Shown here in pieces: positions 1 through 7,789 of a DNA stretch of 11,390 bases. The notes under the pieces were generated by a model. That model was not told the origin of the DNA. It ran no database searches and saw nothing but the letters and a program-made list of their open reading frames with translations. Location of the stretch: assembly GCA_022844585.1 (NCBI GenBank), contig JALHLM010000157.1, positions 1-11,390 of the forward strand, written 5' to 3'. A program made the translations under genes and the position numbers. Numbering within the stretch: the stretch's first letter is position 1; every line of letters starts with the position of its first letter. Origin of the DNA: Pirellulales bacterium. Lineage in GTDB: Bacteria > Planctomycetota > Planctomycetia > Pirellulales > JALHLM01.

Positions 1-1313
1 ATTTCTGTTTGAAGGATGTCGCCGACTCGCCGAATCGTTCTCGCGTCCACCCATTCCGACAGAATCAGGTGCGTGCGGGGAAACGCCAAGTAAAGCTCCA
101 ACGAGACGCGCAGCGACCGCAGCCAGCACTCGAACAACGCAGAAATTGAGGAGTCCGGAAACAGCTTGTGCATGGACCAGACCGCCTCATGCGGCGCTCG
201 AATCGTGATAAAGTATTGCGAGTGATAGAAATGCTTTGCCTGGTAGTCGAAAAAGTCGTTCTCCCAGTTCTCGCCCATTTCGTTCGGCTGTGGTCCGAAA
301 GCGACTTTTTCGCCCAAATAGCGGTACTTGTCGCGAATGCGATTTAGAAACTCCAGTGGCGTGCGGTCGGGCGTCGCGGCGGTCGGGATATAGGTTCCCT
401 TGTCGCGCAAGTTGCCGTACCAGACATGCCGGGCGTTGAATGTGGCGGCAAAATCGTGATTCTCCCAACCGACGCTTTGGGCCGTCCGATCATTGCAGAA
501 GAAATACGCTTCCTGCAGCAAGTAAACTTCTCGAGACAGGTTCAGGCAATCGCAGAGAATCGTTGTCGCGGAGCGGGCGCTGCCGACGACGAAGACCCCT
601 TGGCTTTCGAGCGCGTCATGATCCTGTGACGTCAACTTACTCCGGCTTGCCTCGATGGCCTGCTGTCGCCGACGGGCCTCGGTAGCGAGCTCCTCGCATT
701 TTGCTACCGCAGCCTCTTCCGCAAGAAGCGCCTGCGAAAGTTGTTCGTCGCGCATCAACTGCTCACGTTGGGCGACCTCGATCTGCTCTTGATCGCGCCG
801 CCGTTCGCGCGCCTCGGCCGCGGCGCGTTCCTGGAGTTGCGATTCGTTCCAACGGACCTCCCATTCGATCCGGCGCTGTTGTTCGCCTTCGACTTCTCGT
901 CGCAGGGTGGTCACATTTTCGAGCGTCTGAAGTATCGCCTGTTGCTGCGCATCCAGAGTCTGTGCCAATTTGTCAGATTGTGCGCTGACGGTCGCCATGC
1001 GGTCGGCGAGCCGGGCGTCGACAATGCCAAGACCTTGCTCAATGCTGGCCAGCGCTGCACGCGTGCGCGGCTCGGCGATGGCGAGTACGTCGAGGCCTGC
1101 GGCCAAGTTTTGCGAAGTCGCCCCAACCAGCGTTCGTAGACCAGTCAGCCGATCTTCAAAACGCCCGAGTCGATTCGATTCACTTTCAAGCTGGGCGAGG
1201 AGTTGGTCCAGCCGCTCGCCGAGCGCGCGTTGCTGGTTCGAGTGCTGGAACTCCAGGTCGGCGTGCCATCGAGCCCGAACCCAGGCCAACGATTGTCGGA
1301 GCGACGGGAACAT
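1..1313 (-). CDS. Coiled-coil N-terminus fused to a sulfotransferase domain (partial, 3' end outside the window)
   Basis: An open frame runs leftward from an ATG at 1313 off the window edge, giving at least 437 residues without a stop. Residues about 20-235 are rich in Q, E, R and A with heptad-like spacing and are probably a long coiled coil. From residue 239 the sequence GVFVVGSARSATT matches the 5'-phosphosulfate loop of PAPS-dependent sulfotransferases. The later ITIRAPHEAVWSMHKL, with R372 and S380, matches their 3'-phosphate-binding motif. The family moves sulfate from PAPS to a hydroxyl or amine, often on a carbohydrate. Substrate and partner are unknown; sulfation of the glycan made by the divergent operon is inference. 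The start is supported by AGGAG nine bases upstream and by an in-frame stop at 1347-1349. No signal peptide or membrane helix is seen, so it is probably cytoplasmic. The sulfotransferase call is firm; the role of the coiled coil is unknown. Confidence 0.85.
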   Translation of the reverse strand, partial: MFPSLRQSLAWVRARWHADLEFQHSNQQRALGERLDQLLAQLESESNRLGRFEDRLTGLRTLVGATSQNLAAGLDVLAIAEPRTRAALASIEQGLGIVDARLADRMATVSAQSDKLAQTLDAQQQAILQTLENVTTLRREVEGEQQRRIEWEVRWNESQLQERAAAEARERRRDQEQIEVAQREQLMRDEQLSQALLAEEAAVAKCEELATEARRRQQAIEASRSKLTSQDHDALESQGVFVVGSARSATTILCDCLNLSREVYLLQEAYFFCNDRTAQSVGWENHDFAATFNARHVWYGNLRDKGTYIPTAATPDRTPLEFLNRIRDKYRYLGEKVAFGPQPNEMGENWENDFFDYQAKHFYHSQYFITIRAPHEAVWSMHKLFPDSSISALFECWLRSLRVSLELYLAFPRTHLILSEWVDARTIRRVGDILQTE

Positions 1314-1538
1314 GGCTCTGGTCTCCTGCAATTGAACCAGTTGTCTTCAGCGGGCACGGATTCGTCGCCCGGAACGGTGATCGGCGTAAGCAAGTCGCCT
1401 TCTCCAGAGGCAATGTGGGAAAAATTTGCGGGCGCGCTGATCGAACTGCAGCCATTTGAAGGCGATCGCCCCAAGGTAGTGTCAAGATTTGCCGCTTGCG
1501 CAGACGAAACAAGTTACACGGAGTTTACTGCGGTAGTG
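1314..1538. promoter_or_regulatory. Divergent intergenic region between the sulfotransferase gene and the glycan operon
   Basis: These 225 bases separate two divergent transcription units and must hold the start signals of both unless the plus-strand gene begins earlier. A perfect 10-base palindrome, GGCGATCGCC, lies at 1461-1470. No convincing -35/-10 pair was found on either strand, which is common in planctomycetes. The plus-strand frame is open across the whole region, so an earlier start, for example the ATG at 1425, cannot be excluded. Confidence 0.35.
1323..1327 (-). promoter_or_regulatory. Shine-Dalgarno site of the sulfotransferase gene
   Basis: Read on the minus strand this is AGGAG, nine bases before the ATG at 1313. 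It decides that start, because an in-frame stop lies only about 35 bases further upstream. Confidence 0.6.
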
Positions 1539-3665
1539 ATGGAGCGCGCGGTGCCCAAGTTTGTCGTAATTGACCCATCCCTCCGAGATTACCAGGGGCA
1601 TTACTTCGAGTATGCCGCGCGAGTCTTGCGCACGGCCCAGGAGCGTGGTTTCGAGCCGGTGTTGATCGCCAACCGCCAGGTGCAGGCATCGCATGCAGGC
1701 TTTCGGACGCGTGGGGCATATCGGTACGGCTTCTTCTATACTCCCGGGACGTCGGCCGCTCCTTCGACGCAACCGGCACGTGAACGGGTTACCGTTCGAT
1801 CAGCGCCTTTTTACGCGCGGTTTAACCTGCGGTATTCGCGCTTCGGACTCTGGTGCGCGCTGCACAGCCCTTGGTCATGGGGTCTCGAACGGCGCGCCTG
1901 GCGGGACCGCGTGGAATGGGGACAGTGGCTCCATTTGATCGCGGCGTTTGTCGTCCTGGAACTTCGCGTCCTCGCCGAGTTGGCCGTCTGCTGGTTGCCG
2001 TATCGCGAATCCATCGATCGACTGGCGGCGGCGCTACACAGTTATCTACGGCGCGCCGGGAAAGACGTCATCCGGAACTGCAAATCCGTAGTGGCGGTAG
2101 GTAAGGCGCAACTTGGCAAGAGCGGGCCGCTGCGCGAGCATTTGTGGCGTCGGCTCAAGCTGCGCCATTTCGTCCGCGATACTTGTGCTTGGCTCGATGA
2201 GGAGCAGGTCGTCGACGGCGACCAAGTACTGTTGCCTGTGGCGTCGGCCGTGGAATTGATGGCGCTGACGCGCGTATTTCGACGCCGTCCAGCTAGCTTG
2301 CGCGCGACGTGGCATCTCGTGTTTCGACACAACTTGCACGCGCGCGACGACCAGGACGCCTCCGGCGAAGCACTGAGACCATTGCGCAACGCGTTCCAAT
2401 GGGCGCGCGACCGCCTCCCGCCGGACAAGGTGTACTTTTACGCCGATACGGAGGAACTCACCGCTCAATACAACGCGCTGGGCAGTTTGCCGTTTCGCAC
2501 GCTGCCCGTCCCGGTTGGCAATGACTATCTGGGGGCACGCCGCGAGGCACGCGCACCGTCGAAGTTGCGGATCACCTATGTTGGCGACGCGCGCTTTGAG
2601 AAAGGATATCACCTGCTGCCCCGGCTGGTCGGTGATCTCTGGGAGCGCTGGATCGCCCCGGGTGCGGCGCGATTCGTCATTCAATCGAATTTCAGCTCTG
2701 GCGACGTGGCGCCGGAAGTGGCTGTCGCGCGCGCCCAATTGGGCGGCTATCCGTCGGACCAGGTGCAACTGCTGACCGAACCACTGGCGCCCGACGCGTA
2801 TCGCGACCTCGTTCGCGACGCGGACGTGTTGCTGCTTCCCTATGACGGCGCCCAATACTTCGCCCGCAGTTCCGGCATTCTCTCCGAAGCACTCACGGCT
2901 GGCGTGCCCGTCGTAGCACCGGCGGGCACGTGGATGGCGATGCAATTAACTTCGCCACAGTTCGCATATCACCAGTCGCTCCGCGAAGCATCGGAAGTCT
3001 TAGAAACGCGCACGGTATATGATTTCCGGTGGAGACTTGCGGGAATCTCGCGATCGCGCCCCGTGATCGACGGACGGCTGCAAGTCGGTGGACGCCGACA
3101 ATGCGAGTGCCGCGTGAAAGCGCCGCGCGACGCGTCGGAGCTGTTGATCACGTTTCAACAGGAATCAGCCCAGCGCGGTCAATTCGTCGAACTGCAAATC
3201 TGGCAATACGCAAGCTCCGACCGCTTGTTGGTGTCCAGCACGCATGTGGTCGGTGGTTGTACCTCCAGTGTTTCATTGTTGCTGCATCTGAAGCAACGAG
3301 TTCGCTTGGTTCAACTTTGCGTCCGCAACGCCTACACGTCGCTACCGATGGAGTTGGCGGATTTGCGTTGCGATTTCCTCCGCGCGGAAGCGCAACGACC
3401 GCTCGCCGCCGTGGGTGTGGTATTGAATTCGCCGCGCGAACTCGCTGTTGCGACGGAAGAGATCCTGCGAAATCACGAGCACTACCGCGCGACCGCCAGC
3501 GACTTCTCCCTGGAATGGTCGCGGCGTCACAATCCCACGGCGCTTGTGGAAACGCTGATCTGCGCCACACGAGCGACGCCTTCTGCAGTGCGAATCGAAC
3601 CGCCGCGCCCCCATTTTCTTGCGCCGGTCGCGACGCCTGAATCAGGCTGGACGGTGCAGCCATGA
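1539..3665 (+). CDS. GT-B glycosyltransferase (GT4-like) with a beta-rich insert in the catalytic domain
   Basis: This 708-residue protein starts with FVVIDPSLRDYQGHYFEYA, a typical first strand with a GH motif of a GT-B N-terminal domain. A hydrophobic stretch at about residues 130-153 may sit on the membrane. The C-terminal Rossmann domain starts near residue 343 with ITYVGDARFEKGYHLLP and continues to SSGILSEALTAGVPVVAP and GTWMAMQL (residue 470), which fit the donor-binding half of GT4 enzymes. The fold then breaks off for about 150 residues of beta-rich sequence and resumes at residue 621 (PLAAVGVVLNSPRELA), ending with the usual terminal helix. It probably transfers a sugar from a nucleotide donor to a surface glycan at the cytoplasmic face; donor and acceptor are unknown. 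The ATG at 1539 is chosen because homology starts right after it. GTG 1536 or ATG 1425 are alternatives, and the open frame reaching back to 1203 overlaps the divergent gene. Its stop overlaps the next start (ATGA). Confidence 0.82.
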   Translation: MERAVPKFVVIDPSLRDYQGHYFEYAARVLRTAQERGFEPVLIANRQVQASHAGFRTRGAYRYGFFYTPGTSAAPSTQPARERVTVRSAPFYARFNLRYSRFGLWCALHSPWSWGLERRAWRDRVEWGQWLHLIAAFVVLELRVLAELAVCWLPYRESIDRLAAALHSYLRRAGKDVIRNCKSVVAVGKAQLGKSGPLREHLWRRLKLRHFVRDTCAWLDEEQVVDGDQVLLPVASAVELMALTRVFRRRPASLRATWHLVFRHNLHARDDQDASGEALRPLRNAFQWARDRLPPDKVYFYADTEELTAQYNALGSLPFRTLPVPVGNDYLGARREARAPSKLRITYVGDARFEKGYHLLPRLVGDLWERWIAPGAARFVIQSNFSSGDVAPEVAVARAQLGGYPSDQVQLLTEPLAPDAYRDLVRDADVLLLPYDGAQYFARSSGILSEALTAGVPVVAPAGTWMAMQLTSPQFAYHQSLREASEVLETRTVYDFRWRLAGISRSRPVIDGRLQVGGRRQCECRVKAPRDASELLITFQQESAQRGQFVELQIWQYASSDRLLVSSTHVVGGCTSSVSLLLHLKQRVRLVQLCVRNAYTSLPMELADLRCDFLRAEAQRPLAAVGVVLNSPRELAVATEEILRNHEHYRATASDFSLEWSRRHNPTALVETLICATRATPSAVRIEPPRPHFLAPVATPESGWTVQP

Positions 3666-4768
3666 CGACGAACGTCGGCCTCAACATCGCCGTGGTTTCG
3701 GATGTCAGCCTGGGGTTTGGCAGTCCCCAGGTGCAATCGCTAGCGCGATCGCTCGCGGAACACTACAACGCGCCGGTCACGATTTACGAACCGGATCAAA
3801 CGGGCCGGCCGCCGCGTCCGGTTGTCGGCGAATCGGTGCGCGTGCGACGTATCGGCACCGATGTGAGTCCGCATTCGCGACCGGGGCGGATCGAATATGT
3901 GTTGAATACGGCCGCCGAGCTGAACCGCGAACGCCCGGACATCGTGCTGTTCTGCTGCACCTTCACGTTGCCCGTGCTGGGGAAGCTGGCGTACCGGCCG
4001 AGCAGCGTGATTTACGCGTTGATCGAGATGATCGCGCCGTACGGTCGCTTCGACATGGCGATGAATCGCGCCTTCGCGCCGCGCATCGACATGCTGATCG
4101 TTCCGGAAGAGAACCGCGCCCGGTTGGACATGCAGCGCTGCGGATTCGCCGCGAAGCCGCTGGCGGTTCTCTACAACGTCAGCGACGCGCCGCAAGTCGC
4201 GCCGACGCCGGTGGCGACGCGGTTGCGTCGCCTGTATTACGGCGGCGCGATTTCCACCGGACTGGGCTTAGCGGAATACTTGCTGCATCCCGACATGCAG
4301 AGCGTCCCGCTGGACCTCTACGGCGATGTCGGCGGGACCGATCGCGCGGCGCTGTTGCAGCGTCTCCACGACACGACTTGCGAGCCGCGGTACCTCGGCT
4401 GCTGCGACGCCGAATCCCTGGCACGTTTGCGGCGCCACTACGCCTACGCAATCGTCATGTATCGACCGACGACGGATCACACGCATTACGCCGCCCCGAA
4501 CAAGTTCTTCGAAGCGATCGCCGACGGCGTCCCGCCGATCGCGGCGCCGCATCCGCAGTGCCAGATGATCGTGGAGCGCTACGAGTGCGGCATCCTGATG
4601 CGCGACTGGTCCTTCGAGGCGTATCGCGACGCCGTGCACGAGGCGTTGCAAATCTTCGGCACGCGGCGTTATGCGCGGATGGTGAAGAACTGCGAACGCG
4701 CCGTGCGCGCGGAACTGAACTGGCCGGCGCAATTTGCCAAGCTGGAACGATTGCTGCCGGCGGCTTAG
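3662..4768 (+). CDS. Glycosyltransferase, GT1/GT4-like GT-B fold
   Basis: The 368-residue product has an N-terminal Rossmann strand (LNIAVVSDVSLGFGSPQVQS) with a glycine-rich loop, then a C-terminal domain. That domain carries PNKFFEAIADGVPPIAAP from residue 279, the nucleotide-sugar-binding motif in which E284 is the conserved acid. Length is normal for the family. There is no signal peptide or membrane helix, so it should act at the inner face of the membrane. Donor and acceptor cannot be read from sequence. It begins inside the stop codon of the preceding glycosyltransferase (ATGA), which implies translational coupling. The two enzymes probably act one after the other on the same glycan (inference). 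Confidence 0.85.
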   Translation: MTTNVGLNIAVVSDVSLGFGSPQVQSLARSLAEHYNAPVTIYEPDQTGRPPRPVVGESVRVRRIGTDVSPHSRPGRIEYVLNTAAELNRERPDIVLFCCTFTLPVLGKLAYRPSSVIYALIEMIAPYGRFDMAMNRAFAPRIDMLIVPEENRARLDMQRCGFAAKPLAVLYNVSDAPQVAPTPVATRLRRLYYGGAISTGLGLAEYLLHPDMQSVPLDLYGDVGGTDRAALLQRLHDTTCEPRYLGCCDAESLARLRRHYAYAIVMYRPTTDHTHYAAPNKFFEAIADGVPPIAAPHPQCQMIVERYECGILMRDWSFEAYRDAVHEALQIFGTRRYARMVKNCERAVRAELNWPAQFAKLERLLPAA

Positions 4769-4789
4769 GAAATTAACTCAACGATTCGC

Positions 4790-4793
4790 GGAG
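4790..4793 (+). promoter_or_regulatory. Shine-Dalgarno site setting the methyltransferase start
   Basis: GGAG lies ten bases before the ATG at 4804 but only one base before the in-frame GTG at 4795. This favours the ATG. Confidence 0.5.
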
Positions 4794-4803
4794 CGTGGAA
4801 AAG

Positions 4804-6018
4804 ATGATTTGCCGCGTCTGTGACGGAACGGAACTCGACTTGGCGCTCGACCTGGGCCTGCACCCTTGGTGCAATCATTTTTTACGCCCCGAGGAGGCCG
4901 GCACGGAGCCGCGTTACCCGCTACGGCTCGTGCATTGCCGCGGCTGTGGACTGGCGCAGCTCGACTACACGGTCAACAAAGAGACCATGTTCGGAGATCA
5001 CACGTACCTGTCTGGCGTGACCGCTTCGCTGTCGCGGCATTTCTCGCAGGTTGCCAAAGAGGTCGACACGCGCTTCGGCGGTCGCTGGCAGGATAAGTCG
5101 GTGCTGGATATTGGTTCTAACGACGGTACGCAGCTCACGCATTTTCAGTCGTTGGGCTGGGAAGTGTTGGGCGTGGAATCCTCGAAAACCACGGCCGGCA
5201 TCGCCCAACAGCGGGGCGTGCCGACGGTGCAGGAGTTCTTCAACGCCGAACTGGCGCAGCGACTGCAGCGCAAATTCAACGTCGTGAACGCCGCCGGCGT
5301 GTTCTTTCATCTCGAGGAACTGCATAGCGTCACCGAGGGCATTCGCTTGTCGCTGGCGGACGATGGCGTGTTCGTCGTGCAGTTTCTGTATATGCAGAAC
5401 ATCGTGGAGAACCTGGCTTTCGACCAGATTTACCACGAGCACCTGTTGTACTACAACCTGGCGACGATCGAGCGACTGCTCGCGCGACATGGTTTGGCGA
5501 TGTTCGACGCCTATCTGTCCCCCATTCATGGCGGGTCGATGATCGGCTTCGTCACGCACCGCGGCCGGCAACCGCCCAGCGCACGGCTGCAAAGCCTGCG
5601 CGCCGTGGAGTACGCCCGCAACAGCAACGCGTTGAGCACGTATCTGGATTTCGCGCGGCGCGTGGCGCGGATGCGCGAACGCAATGTTGAATACCTCGAT
5701 CGCCAGAAACAGGCCGGCAAGACGATTTATGGCATGGGCGCGCCGGTCAAAGGCAACACCTTGTTGAACTACTTTGGCGTCGGCGTGGAGCGGATCGATT
5801 GCCTCGTCGAGAAGAACCCACTGCGTCGCGGCCTGCTGTCGCCGGGGATGCATATTCCGGTGGTGATGGAGGACGAACTGGCGCGACAGCCGGACGTGTA
5901 TTACGTGCTGGCCTGGAATTTCAAGGACGAGATCCTGGCCAACCACCGCGAGTTGTTGCAAAACGGCGTGGAGTTTTACTTCCCCGTTGACCCTCAGGTG
6001 GAACAACTCGCCGCCTAA
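4804..6018 (+). CDS. SAM-dependent sugar C-methyltransferase, zinc-ribbon type (TylC3/NovU/TcaB9-like)
   Basis: The three-part architecture of NDP-hexose C-methyltransferases is complete in 404 residues. An N-terminal zinc site has C3, C6, C45 and C48 (CRVC and CRGC). A class I SAM domain has VLDIGSNDG at residues 100-108. A C-terminal Rossmann-like domain has GMGAPVKGNTLLNYFG from residue 310. The YHEHL motif at 210-214 carries the Tyr/His/Glu/His group described as catalytic in TcaB9. Known members add a methyl group from S-adenosylmethionine to the carbon next to the keto group of a 4-keto-deoxy nucleotide sugar, giving a branched sugar. The substrate here is unknown, and no 4,6-dehydratase that would make such a keto sugar is in the window. 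ATG 4804 is preferred over GTG 4795 on ribosome-binding-site spacing. It lies 35 bases after the second glycosyltransferase and is followed by the SDR gene in the same operon. Confidence 0.9.
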   Translation: MICRVCDGTELDLALDLGLHPWCNHFLRPEEAGTEPRYPLRLVHCRGCGLAQLDYTVNKETMFGDHTYLSGVTASLSRHFSQVAKEVDTRFGGRWQDKSVLDIGSNDGTQLTHFQSLGWEVLGVESSKTTAGIAQQRGVPTVQEFFNAELAQRLQRKFNVVNAAGVFFHLEELHSVTEGIRLSLADDGVFVVQFLYMQNIVENLAFDQIYHEHLLYYNLATIERLLARHGLAMFDAYLSPIHGGSMIGFVTHRGRQPPSARLQSLRAVEYARNSNALSTYLDFARRVARMRERNVEYLDRQKQAGKTIYGMGAPVKGNTLLNYFGVGVERIDCLVEKNPLRRGLLSPGMHIPVVMEDELARQPDVYYVLAWNFKDEILANHRELLQNGVEFYFPVDPQVEQLAA

Positions 6019-6062
6019 CGGATTTCAACGCGATTTCGAGAACGACACGCAGGTATTCACGG

Positions 6063-6998
6063 ATGAATGTACTGGTCACGGGCGCGACGGGATTCTTAGG
6101 GCAATCGCTTTGCCATGCGCTGCAGGCGCGCGGCGACTTTGTGCTCGGGCTGGGCTCACGCGACGCCGATCTGACGCGCTCCGACGCCTTGGAACCCTGG
6201 AGCAATCGCCGTTTCGATCAGATCTGGCATCTCGCGGCGTGGACGCAGGCCGGCGATTTCTGCCTGTACCATCCGGGCGAACAATGGCTCAAGAACCAGC
6301 AGATCAACACGACGGTGCTGACATTCTGGCAACGCCATCAAGCGCAAGCCAAGTTGATCGCGATGGGCACTAGCTGCGCTTACGCGCCCGACCGGCCGCT
6401 GCGCGAAGAGGAATACCTCGCCGGCGAGCCGATCGACAGCCTGTACACGTACGCAATGACGAAGCGCATGTTGTACGTGGGCATGACTTCGCTGGCGCGG
6501 CAGTTCGACCTGCGTTATCTCTGCCTGACGCCGTCGACGCTGTATGGCCCCGGTTACCACACCGACGGCCGGCAGATGCATTTCATCTTCGACCTGATCC
6601 GCAAGATTCTGCGGGGCAAGTTGTACGGTGAGCCGGTCGTGCTGTGGGGCGACGGCCAGCAGCAACGTGAGTTGGTCTACATCGACGATTTCATTCACGA
6701 CGCACTCTGGCTCGGCGACCATCGCGAGAACGACCTCGTGAACCTCGGCGCCGGGGAACAGTATTCGATTCGCGCCTTCGCGGAGTGCATCTGCGAGGCG
6801 GTGGGCTACGACGCGCAGCGCATTCAGTATGACACGACGCGCTATACCGGCGCGAAGTCGAAGTGCTTGGACGTCAGCAAACTTCGCGGGCTGCTGCCGG
6901 AATGGCGACGGGTTCCGCTGTCGACGGGAATTCAATGCACTGTGGATTGGTTTCTTGGGGAACGCGAACGGCTACTCCAGCCGGCACGCGCGGCATGA
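6063..6998 (+). CDS. NAD(P)-dependent epimerase/dehydratase, extended SDR, GDP-L-fucose-synthase-like
   Basis: The 311-residue protein opens with MNVLVTGATGFLG, the GxxGxxG nucleotide-binding motif at residues 7-13. The catalytic set is S104 (in GTSCAY) with Y130 and K134 (YAMTK). The GTSCAYAP segment followed by an acidic REEEYLAGEP stretch recalls GDP-fucose synthase (Fcl), a 3,5-epimerase/4-reductase. LWGDGQQQRELVYIDD is the usual sugar-SDR signature ahead of the C-terminal half. It probably epimerises and/or reduces a nucleotide-linked keto sugar in the cytoplasm; the sugar is not known. Between the C-methyltransferase and the nucleotidyltransferase it fits a nucleotide-sugar tailoring pathway. 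Its TGA overlaps the ATG of the next gene. No strong Shine-Dalgarno is seen before ATG 6063. Confidence 0.88.
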   Translation: MNVLVTGATGFLGQSLCHALQARGDFVLGLGSRDADLTRSDALEPWSNRRFDQIWHLAAWTQAGDFCLYHPGEQWLKNQQINTTVLTFWQRHQAQAKLIAMGTSCAYAPDRPLREEEYLAGEPIDSLYTYAMTKRMLYVGMTSLARQFDLRYLCLTPSTLYGPGYHTDGRQMHFIFDLIRKILRGKLYGEPVVLWGDGQQQRELVYIDDFIHDALWLGDHRENDLVNLGAGEQYSIRAFAECICEAVGYDAQRIQYDTTRYTGAKSKCLDVSKLRGLLPEWRRVPLSTGIQCTVDWFLGERERLLQPARAA

Positions 6999-7789
6999 CG
7001 AAAGGAAAGTTCGTGAAACGGCGACGCATCGATGCGGCTTGTGCGACGGGGCCGCTGGCCCCGGAGAACGCCTGCGCCATTATCTTGGCGGGCGGACGCG
7101 GCACGCGCATCAGCCATTTACATCCTGACGTCCCGAAGCCCTTCATCAAGGCGGCTGGGTTGCCGTTCATCGCTTGGGTGCTGCGGCATCTTCGCGCCCA
7201 GGGTCTGCGCCGCGCAGTCGTGTCGCTCGGGCATCTGGCCGAAGTCGGCCGGGAACAACTGGCGAAATGCGGCGTGCAGGGGCTGCGCATCGATACGGTG
7301 GTGGAGCGCTCGCCGCTCGGTACGGCTGGGGCGCTCCGCTATGCGGCGGAAGTTGTGCCTGATGCCGATCCGCTGGTGCTGTTGAATGGCGACTCGCTCG
7401 TCACAGCGTCCTTCGACGGCGCGTGGCGAGCGCTGACCGATCCCAACTGTGACGGCGTGCTCTTGGGCGTCGAAGCGCCGGATGCGAGTCGGTTTGGACG
7501 CCTCGAAGTCGACGCGCACGATCGATTGGTCGGCTTCCGGGAAAAGCAACCGGGGGCCGGACTGGTCAACGCTGGCGTGTACTTTCTACGACGACGCTTG
7601 CTGGCGTTCGCTCCGCCGCGGAATCCACTCAGCATGGAAACCGAATTCATTCCGGCGATTCTGGCGGCGGGCGCGCGACTGGCCGTGTGCCGCAGCCAGG
7701 CGGAATTCATCGACATCGGCACGCCGGACACCGTGCGCGAGGCCAGCGGATTTATCACCCGGCATTACTTGCAAGGGGCGACTACGTGA
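6995..7789 (+). CDS. Sugar-1-phosphate nucleotidyltransferase (HddC/RmlA-like)
   Basis: The signature of NTP-transferase enzymes is clear: AIILAGGRGTR (L31-R38) followed by PKPFIKAAGLPFI, the lysine-containing phosphate-binding segment, and LLNGDS with metal-binding D133. Near the end, SMETEFIPAIL and FIDIGTPDTVREA resemble the C-terminus of D-glycero-D-manno-heptose 1-phosphate guanylyltransferase (HddC). The family joins a sugar 1-phosphate and an NTP to give an NDP-sugar plus pyrophosphate. The nucleotide base and sugar are not fixed by sequence; GTP and a heptose or hexose phosphate are plausible because a HddA-like kinase follows. The protein is 264 residues from ATG 6995, which overlaps the previous stop (ATGA). 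This leaves a basic N-terminal extension of about 27 residues before the core. GTG 7013, with AAGGA five bases upstream, is an alternative start. Confidence 0.87.
   Translation: MTKGKFVKRRRIDAACATGPLAPENACAIILAGGRGTRISHLHPDVPKPFIKAAGLPFIAWVLRHLRAQGLRRAVVSLGHLAEVGREQLAKCGVQGLRIDTVVERSPLGTAGALRYAAEVVPDADPLVLLNGDSLVTASFDGAWRALTDPNCDGVLLGVEAPDASRFGRLEVDAHDRLVGFREKQPGAGLVNAGVYFLRRRLLAFAPPRNPLSMETEFIPAILAAGARLAVCRSQAEFIDIGTPDTVREASGFITRHYLQGATT
7773..7778 (+). promoter_or_regulatory. Shine-Dalgarno site for the GTG-started GHMP kinase
   Basis: AAGGGG sits seven bases before GTG 7786, inside the end of the nucleotidyltransferase gene. Together with the kinase homology starting at residue 2, it fixes the GTG start. 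Confidence 0.6.

Noticed and set aside
187..468. Minus-strand open frame of 93 codons in the sulfotransferase region
   Set aside because: It is in another frame of the same strand and is rich in Arg and Ser. The overlapping frame from 1313 carries clear sulfotransferase motifs.
1203..1538. Upstream extension of the first glycosyltransferase frame back to 1203
   Set aside because: The first part lies antisense inside the sulfotransferase gene, and the family-like N-terminus (FVVIDPSLRDYQGH) begins only after the ATG at 1539. The segment shows no recognisable domain.
2046..2945. Antisense open frame of 299 codons over the first glycosyltransferase
   Set aside because: The composition is Arg/Ala/Val-rich with no domain signature, and it lies opposite a well-supported gene.
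3619..4776. Long plus-strand frame of 385 codons overlapping the second glycosyltransferase
   Set aside because: Its translation is dominated by Arg and Ala without motifs. The alternative frame from 3662 has a GT-B fold signature and an ATGA junction, so this is a high-GC shadow.
4921..6006. Antisense open frame of 361 codons over the methyltransferase
   Set aside because: The complete zinc-ribbon, SAM and C-terminal motifs are on the plus strand. The antisense product is rich in His, Arg and Gln with no recognisable domain.
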